A stretch of 64,000 bases of DNA, taken from Molanna angustata. Taxonomy: Eukaryota; Arthropoda; Insecta; Trichoptera; Molannidae. The stretch lies in the NCBI GenBank assembly GCA_963576475.1, contig OY754979.1, positions 28,117,578 through 28,181,577 on the forward strand. The letters run 5' to 3'. The position numbers were made by a program, and so were the translations under genes. The number at the start of each line of letters is the position of its first letter. The first letter of the stretch is position 1. A model generated the notes under the pieces. That model saw only the letters and a list, made by a program, of their open reading frames with translations, was not told the origin of the DNA and did not search any database. Shown piece by piece: positions 58,601 to 64,000 of this stretch.

Positions 58601-61600
58601 CGAGAGTTGTCGTGATGCTTTGGTGTGAGTGGTTATAGAGTGGAATGGATTGCGACCAAATGCCCGCAGTGTTCATAGCAAGAGCATTTTCCCTAAAAGA
58701 CTAAAAGCGGCTTTATTTCATAGAGCAATACAAAACTGAAAACTATCAATGCCCTCGGATTGATTCTGAATCATTAAACGGTGTTATTAATTATTTGATT
58801 ATCATTACTTAAAGTTGGCTAATAATAGTATAGTATATATAATATTTAAGATACAAAAGAGAAAGGCAATTGTGGTTTCACTGGATTCATCTATTCAGGC
58901 CTACAAGCACAGGCGACCAGCTAGTACAGACGAGCCACATGGGCTTGCGACCATGTATACGGGATTAAGGGGCCCCTTTATGACTCAAGTCACGGTCACC
59001 ACTCACCCACCAATCTCCGATTGATACTCCACTCCCCTGTGCAACCAAATTCAATAGGATTCGGATAAGGCTGCTTTTACCACCCTATCCAAAAGTTCCT
59101 TTATTTTACCTCTAGGGAGCCCCAGGTCTTTAAAGTAGGAATGTAAAGATTTATAACAATTTTTTTGCTAAACCGAATTTTATTTCAACATGTATGTCAT
59201 AATTATTTATTTATCTTATGGTCACAAAGTTAGTATATCACAACAATATGTCGCACTGTAGTGCCCGTCAAAAGTTAAAAAATAAAATCTAAGTTTTCTA
59301 AATAATTGGCCGCTGCTTCACTCAGGACCATAAATTCCGAGGGGTCCCCCCCAAAGGCTCTTAAAGCACACTCAGACACCACATGGCTCACAGTCTGCCT
59401 CTCCGCACCGCAGTCACACTCAGGAGAGTCCCGCCATCCACACTAATAATCAGACATAATGTTAAAATTTTCATTTTAAAAAAATCTCCCTTTTCCTAGT
59501 GATTTTGTACATAATTATTGTCTTATTTATCTACTTTCTCATTTTCATATTCCTTGATATAAATATTTCGTTGCATCCTGTGCTAGTGACGAGTTTTTCA
59601 TCACAGAGAAGTAAGAATTGTATAACAAACTACCGGATCTGACAGACGTTGTTCTGTCCGAACATTGGTTTTCCTGCTATCAGCTGATTTAGCAAACATA
59701 AAAATAACCAAACAGCTTAGGCCACAATGTGGAATAACCAGCGACATGAGTACGGGTGTGCATATCTCAGCGCCCTTGGAGTGATCTTGTATCACTAAAC
59801 GGCGCTTTATAAATTTTTATTATTATTATAAAAGTGTTCAGATTCAGATGGGTCGGTGGCAGAGCGGTTAGCGCGCTGGGCTAGTAATCCAGTGGTTGCG
59901 AGTTCGAATCCTGCCTCAACCAATTTCATTCACCTAAGCACAAGCATTTATTTGCTCATTTTAGGGAACATAGGAAGGTGTATATGTACTTGTTTAACAA
60001 GGACATATTCATTTTTTTTTCAAATAATAAAAAAAAGAAACAAGTACGACACATGTGTGTATACCCACAAATCAGTCTCATCTCACCTAAAGGCAACATT
60101 CAAAATGGGTGGTGATCTATGTAAGGTGTTATTTAAGCTGTTGTATTTTTGATTATCCGGCTCTTACATCAAAATCGATTCAGTCATTTATGAGTTCAGT
60201 GACACATACATACACGAGAATTATATAAATATATTAATGAAACTCCTGTTTCGCATTTTATTGGATATCTCTAAAGTTATTCTGTACATATTTTAAAATG
60301 TTTTTTTGTATTCCTTATTTCCACTGTTGAACCTAAACGATCCAGGGCCCATTCAAACACAAAAAATTTCATCAAAATTGGTCCTGCAATATAGGAGTTC
60401 AGTGACATACACATGTACAGAAGTATTATATATTTTTCTTTTTTCAAAAAGAATGAATCCTTGTACAAGTATATATACATCCTCATATATTCCTTGTAGG
60501 ATTCGAACTCACAACCACTGTATTACTAACCCAGTGCGCTAACCACTCTACCACCACCCATCTATATATAAAGATAATTTTAAATAATTTTCTCCTGTTG
60601 AAAATTGAACCAATGATGTTGGGTTAGAAATGAAATAAACGGACAAGTACCAACTTGATGATTAATGGTTTCTTTTGTATTTTTCAGACCATTTTCCTGT
60701 TCTTGATAAAACAATTGTTGGGTCTACGAGATCCCAAGGACCCTGCTTTTAAGCGTTACTTCTATCTGTTGGAAAACTTGGCCTACGTCAAGTCATTCAA
60801 TATGTGCTTTGAACTTGAAGACTGCCAGGAGATATTCTGCGCTTTATTTTCGCTCATGTTCAAAATTGTCAAGTAAGTATATTCTTTCATCTTGTTTAGT
60901 TATCGGCAAACAACTTGAGAAATCACAGGGACTGCATAGAGTGCAAATTTGGATTTTCTGCTTGGTTGGTATCTGTGTAAACCGTCCTCCTCTCCTACTA
61001 TTTCTAAAGTTATTTGCTGATATTTAATGTATAATACTACTCTACGCTATTTCTATAAGCACAAAATAAACCCATACAATATATACCAGTACTGTTTAGA
61101 TGTAATACTTACTTTGTATTTTCAATAATAATGAATATTTATCCATAAACACCTGATCCCGATTTCCTCTCCTTGTCTTTTCTTAATCTCTTTTTTTTTT
61201 CTATGAAGTGTTATTTTTTATTTTTATCTAAGTGAAATGTATCATTTTTTTTGTTTTTACTTTCATTCTTTTGTTGATGTACATATATTATTTTTTCATA
61301 CTTTGTAATCTGGTTGCCTAATGGCAAAAAGCCCGCCAGTGTACGATATATATATTTTTTATACTATGTACAAAAAGGTAAAACAGTAATATAGCAGCAC
61401 AGTGGAGCCTCGGTAATCCGAATTGGCAAAAAACTGCCCCTGTTCGGATTATCGGGGTTTTCGGATTATAGTATGTAAGGTTTGGCTAGGTAAAAAATTA
61501 ATAAAACAAGTTTTTTGCGGAAAATTATATGAAAAACTTTATTACTAATACATATTATGTATTATAAAAAAAACATGTATATTTATTTTGTAATATACTC

Positions 61601-62336
61601 ATCAATTTTAATCTGGCGGGTTTTATTAATCGACGAAAAAGCTTTATCCCTTTAGGTTAAAGTTATGTGCTTACATTTCGTAGGAAGCATATTTTTAACT
61701 CGATAAGTAAATATGTGGTGCGCGAGTACAATACAAAAAGACGTGGATACTCCGCAAAAACACTTACGCAACTAAAAAATAAAAACAATGCACGGGATTC
61801 GTTAGTGACACGGTGACAGAGGGAGAGAAAGAATTATTTATTTGTCAGTTCGGATTATAGAGGTATTCCGATTATTGATGTACGGATTACTGAGGCTCCA
61901 CTGTATATATTTGCTACATAATTTATGTGTATGTTACAATTACTTATGCCACAAAAATTTTAATTACATAGTTTAACACAGTAGCAAATTTTAACATGTA
62001 TCACAAGTAGATTCAACTCATAACAATCTTGAAATATACATAAAAACTAATGAACAAAAAGATGGTGAGAGTGTGGAAGCGTGTGTATTAAGTAATTAGG
62101 TGAGTATTATATCTCTTTGCCATTTCAGTGACGAGCACTCGAGCAAGGTGAAGTCATTCATGCTGGATGTGCTGTGCCCCCTCATCACGGAGAGTGACGT
62201 TGTCTCCAATGAGCTTCTCAACATAATACTTATCAATCTGGTGGAGCCCAATAAGAAGGAGAAGAAGAATGCATACTTCTTAGCCAAAGAGTTGGTCATT
62301 AAAACCAGCGACACTCTCGAACCTTACATTCAAACG
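52667..62336 (+). CDS. pds5: PDS5 cohesin-associated HEAT-repeat protein (5' part)
   Basis: PDS5 binds cohesin on chromatin and controls its loading, release and acetylation. First four coding exons: 52667-52747, 57782-57982, 60688-60872, 62129-62336 (phases 0, 0, 2, 0), 225 residues. The start ATG lies nine bases inside an exon that begins at 52658 after [34 protein letters not shown] is a typical N-terminus, with a 5' untranslated exon implied upstream. Family marks: [86 protein letters not shown]. The exon ending YIQT should continue into the HEAT repeats; no following exon was found before the window end. The first coding intron (5 kb) is full of repeats. Confidence 0.95.
53531..53722 (-). 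repeat. Two tandem copies of an RTE-like LINE tail (94-bp period)
   Basis: CATCACGCCATAACCCTGTT begins at 53531 and again at 53625, followed each time by GGCAGAGATAATCAAACACC and the same 40 bases. It is a direct duplication of the 3' tail seen at 21145 and 39722. It lies in PDS5 intron 1. Confidence 0.85.
53927..54901 (-). mobile_element. Non-autonomous Helitron-like element, copy 3
   Basis: Inverted copy of 7347-8347. On the minus strand it starts TCCAACTGTCGATT directly after an A, and ends CATGT-GAT-ACATG, CAACTAG, with T following: the A|T insertion expected of Helitrons. The loop differs from copy 1 but the stem is kept. A short matching frame in both copies ([17 protein letters not shown]) has no known domain. 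It lies in PDS5 intron 1. Confidence 0.65.
55268..55476 (-). mobile_element. SINE family 3 copy
   Basis: Inverted copy: on the minus strand GGCCTTCGTGGCTAATCGG, box B GGTTCGATTACCGGTGG, then GAGACACAGTTTTTAATTG and the TGCCCGAGAAGTACC tail. It lies in PDS5 intron 1. Confidence 0.88.
59275..59445 (-). pseudogene. LINE pol C-terminus with zinc knuckle
   Basis: Minus-strand reading [20 protein letters not shown], then [16 protein letters not shown] and ENLDFIF, with TAA at 59275-59277. The CxC-x7-H-x4-C knuckle is the C-terminal mark of Jockey/R1-group pol proteins. Only the last 57 codons are seen. It lies in PDS5 intron 2. Confidence 0.75.
59847..60000 (+). mobile_element. SINE family 1 copy, full length
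   Basis: GGGTCGGTGGCAGAGCGG (box A-like), GTTAGCGCGCTGGGCTAG, GCGAGTTCGAATCCTGCC (box B), then the family body (TTTCATTCACCTAAGCAC) and tail. It directly follows an L2-like LINE tail with a TTATTATTATTA end. It lies in PDS5 intron 2. Confidence 0.88.
60453..60564 (-). mobile_element. SINE family 1 copy, internally shortened
   Basis: Minus strand: GGGTGGTGGTAGAGTGG, GTTAGCGCACTGGGTTAG, GAGTTCGAATCCTACAAGG, then ATGTATATATACTTGTACAAGG. Part of the body is missing. It sits about 120 bases before PDS5's third coding exon. Confidence 0.85.
61400..61903. mobile_element. pogo/Tigger-like MITE
   Basis: It starts CAGTGGAGCCTCGGTAATCC and ends with the inverse CGGATTACTGAGGCTCCACTG, the terminal motif of pogo/Tigger elements. 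Subterminal copies of TCGGATTAT occur at both sides. No transposase frame. A TA duplication is not clear. It lies in PDS5 intron 3. Confidence 0.8.
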
Positions 62337-64000
62337 GTGAGATTTAATTTTACTATTTATTTAACACAGCCAATACATGTTTATTTTCAATACTTCTTTC
62401 CGGTTTTGTTCATTTTTATTTTTTTATTTATGTGTCCTCAATTAATAGTGCATTCTACATAGTAACTCCTTTCGTGTTTTTGTGTTGGTGAACTTGTATA
62501 GTTGACAATCTGGCAAATTTATTTCTACGGAGTTGCTAACATTTTAAATATTTCGTAAAAAGGTACTGTTTGGCTGTTAGTTAGCAGTAAATTGATGTAT
62601 TATTTTTGAACTAGGAGTGGGACTCACTGGGCCCATTTTTGATTTGTTAGGTTCTTCCATTCATCATTGTATCTTGTTTTTTTTTTTTTAACACGGCTAT
62701 GTAAGGGACACCAGCTATTAAGTTTTGGGTCCATTGTACTCTTCTAAAGAATCACACTACATAGCATTGGGGAGGGTTTGCAATCTGCTCAAGAAAATAT
62801 TGATTCGGACATACAGCGCGCCTTTGAACAATATCAATGGTATTCAATAGATATTGTTGGGCGCCACTCCAGAAGTGACTACTATATTCAATAACTGGAC
62901 GTATTTGCACTTTGTAGTTGCGTTAAGGTTGCGTGTTCAAATCACGTCGGGATCACCAGTTTCCCTACGTTGGCTGGGTTTAAGTATGTGTTGCCAATTA
63001 GGTTACATGAACCTGTCGGCGGTCACCCAGGTGGTATTGGAGGTTAGGCTGTGCCGTTCTATGTAGGCATTAGGTATTTCACCTGTTCGCCTATCCCCAA
63101 ACGTAGGAATTTGTAATATCTGTGTAGGTATCTACCCAGCACAGTACTACGTACATATAAATATAGAGAATGCAGTAATAAAACACAGGTAATAATCAGA
63201 CAGAGATTAAAGGATAATGAAGATTACTTACATACGTTTATTGAATATTAATCTATTTAATACTGATATTTTAAGAAACACAATGTCAATAAATTACACG
63301 AGTTTAGAAGTAGAAGGTCGCAAGAGCAGCGCGACCGCGGTATCAGGTGACTGGTTGAATCGAATGAAGAAATCTGCATTTGTTATGGCTTATATAGTCC
63401 TGGGGAGTGGTTCTAGAATATTCAACGACGCTAGCAGCACGCCACGTGCAGCGCTTCAGTTTTATACAATTATTTAGATATCTGACTCTGGGCCTACATT
63501 TACGGGTTGAATAAAAAGAAAGGAACAAATATCGACGCACTCTATATGTTTCAAAGCTCAAGATTTTACTAATTGTGATGGCACCCATGTCCTTGGGTCT
63601 TTATACATATATACTCTCAGGTGTCTTTTTCTGGTTTCCATTCTGGGCTGACCTTCCTCCTACTGTTGACAGCCTCTGCAGTTTAGGTCATCTGCAAGCC
63701 CATTTATGTAGTGGTGTCTTCAGACTTTGCTTAGCTTACATATTTATATAACAATGCTCAAAATAATTGTTACCTCTGCCGTAGCAAGGTGGTTTCAAAC
63801 ATATTATAGTTTACTTAAAATTTATATTTTAATTAAATGTTAATAGTCTGTAATTGGCTTCAATATTATTTTAATATATTATTTTTTACCAATTCAATAA
63901 TAAAAAAATTGGTTTGGCAAATATCTCGTTAATTTTCAGTGGCGATAGAGACGGTTAGTGCATCTACCAACCAAGATAAAGCAACATTGGTTTTCTGCAC
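62337..64000. other. PDS5 intron running to the window end
   Basis: No further PDS5 exon was found. It contains the LINE fragment at 62685-62915 and an SINE-like patch near 62930-63060 (GCGTGTTCAAATCACG, box B-like). A GC-richer segment at 63310-63450 (CGCGACCGCGG, CGCCACGTGCAGCGC) belongs to no recognised family. The frames at 63217-63588 on both strands do not resemble a protein. Confidence 0.6.
62685..62915 (-). pseudogene. LINE RT fragment (RPxIEYxSHxW motif)
   Basis: The minus-strand reading QIRPVIEYSSHFWSGAQQYL, then NTIDIVQRRAV, continues degraded to LEQIANPP. This matches the conserved thumb region of Jockey-group RTs (EYCSHLWxGA...LDxVQRRA). It is short and broken. Confidence 0.75.

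Noticed and set aside
63217..63588. Overlapping frames of 81-86 codons on both strands
   Set aside because: No domain, no splice context with PDS5, and probably part of an unidentified repeat.
63946..64000. Possible next PDS5 exon after TTTTCAG near 63946
   Set aside because: In the required phase 0 it reads TGG CGA TAG, a stop, and lacks the expected PDS5 sequence.

Overview
This window is nuclear DNA from a holometabolous insect, most probably a moth or butterfly. The evidence is AT-rich DNA with short GT-AG introns, insect-type C2H2 zinc-finger genes, and a repeat set typical of Lepidoptera: RTE-like and CR1/Jockey-like LINEs, three tRNA-derived SINE families, and Helitron pieces ending in CTAG. 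The order is an inference from repeat content; no species is claimed.

Layout. Positions 1-2650 hold the 5' part of a LINE on the minus strand, with an intact ORF1 and an open ORF2 that runs off the window. Positions 3284-14677 hold a plus-strand gene with 13 C2H2 fingers (gene A) whose 5' end lies outside the recognisable exons. Positions 17742-29066 hold minus-strand C2H2 exons. They read either as two genes (gene C with 8 fingers and gene B with 12) or as one 20-finger gene joined through a weak phase-0 donor. Positions 29067-33716 are intergenic, with an unexplained GC-rich block, a Tc1/mariner-like MITE and a Helitron end. Positions 33717-46510 hold GPAA1/GAA1 on the minus strand in 13 exons: a complete 754-codon frame for the GPI-transamidase subunit. 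A short CpG-richer region follows, then the 5' part of PDS5 (plus strand, 52667-62336 and beyond), the cohesin-associated HEAT-repeat protein. GPAA1 and PDS5 are head to head and may share a promoter.

Exon joins for gene A (through its tenth exon), gene B, gene C and GPAA1, and for the first four coding exons of PDS5, were checked by reading phase. Each split codon restores the expected family motif.

The introns and spacers are filled with mobile DNA. These include foldback MITEs, a hAT copy with an 8-bp target duplication, a TTAA-flanked piggyBac-like element, a TTA-flanked PIF/Harbinger-like element, Helitron-like copies, a pogo/Tigger-like MITE and several decayed LINE reverse-transcriptase tails. 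There is no operon, CRISPR array, canonical tRNA or rRNA. I found no clearly new biological system. The best candidates for a second look are the possible B/C gene fusion, a tandem array that copies a splice donor, the GC-rich block, and the Helitron2-like family.
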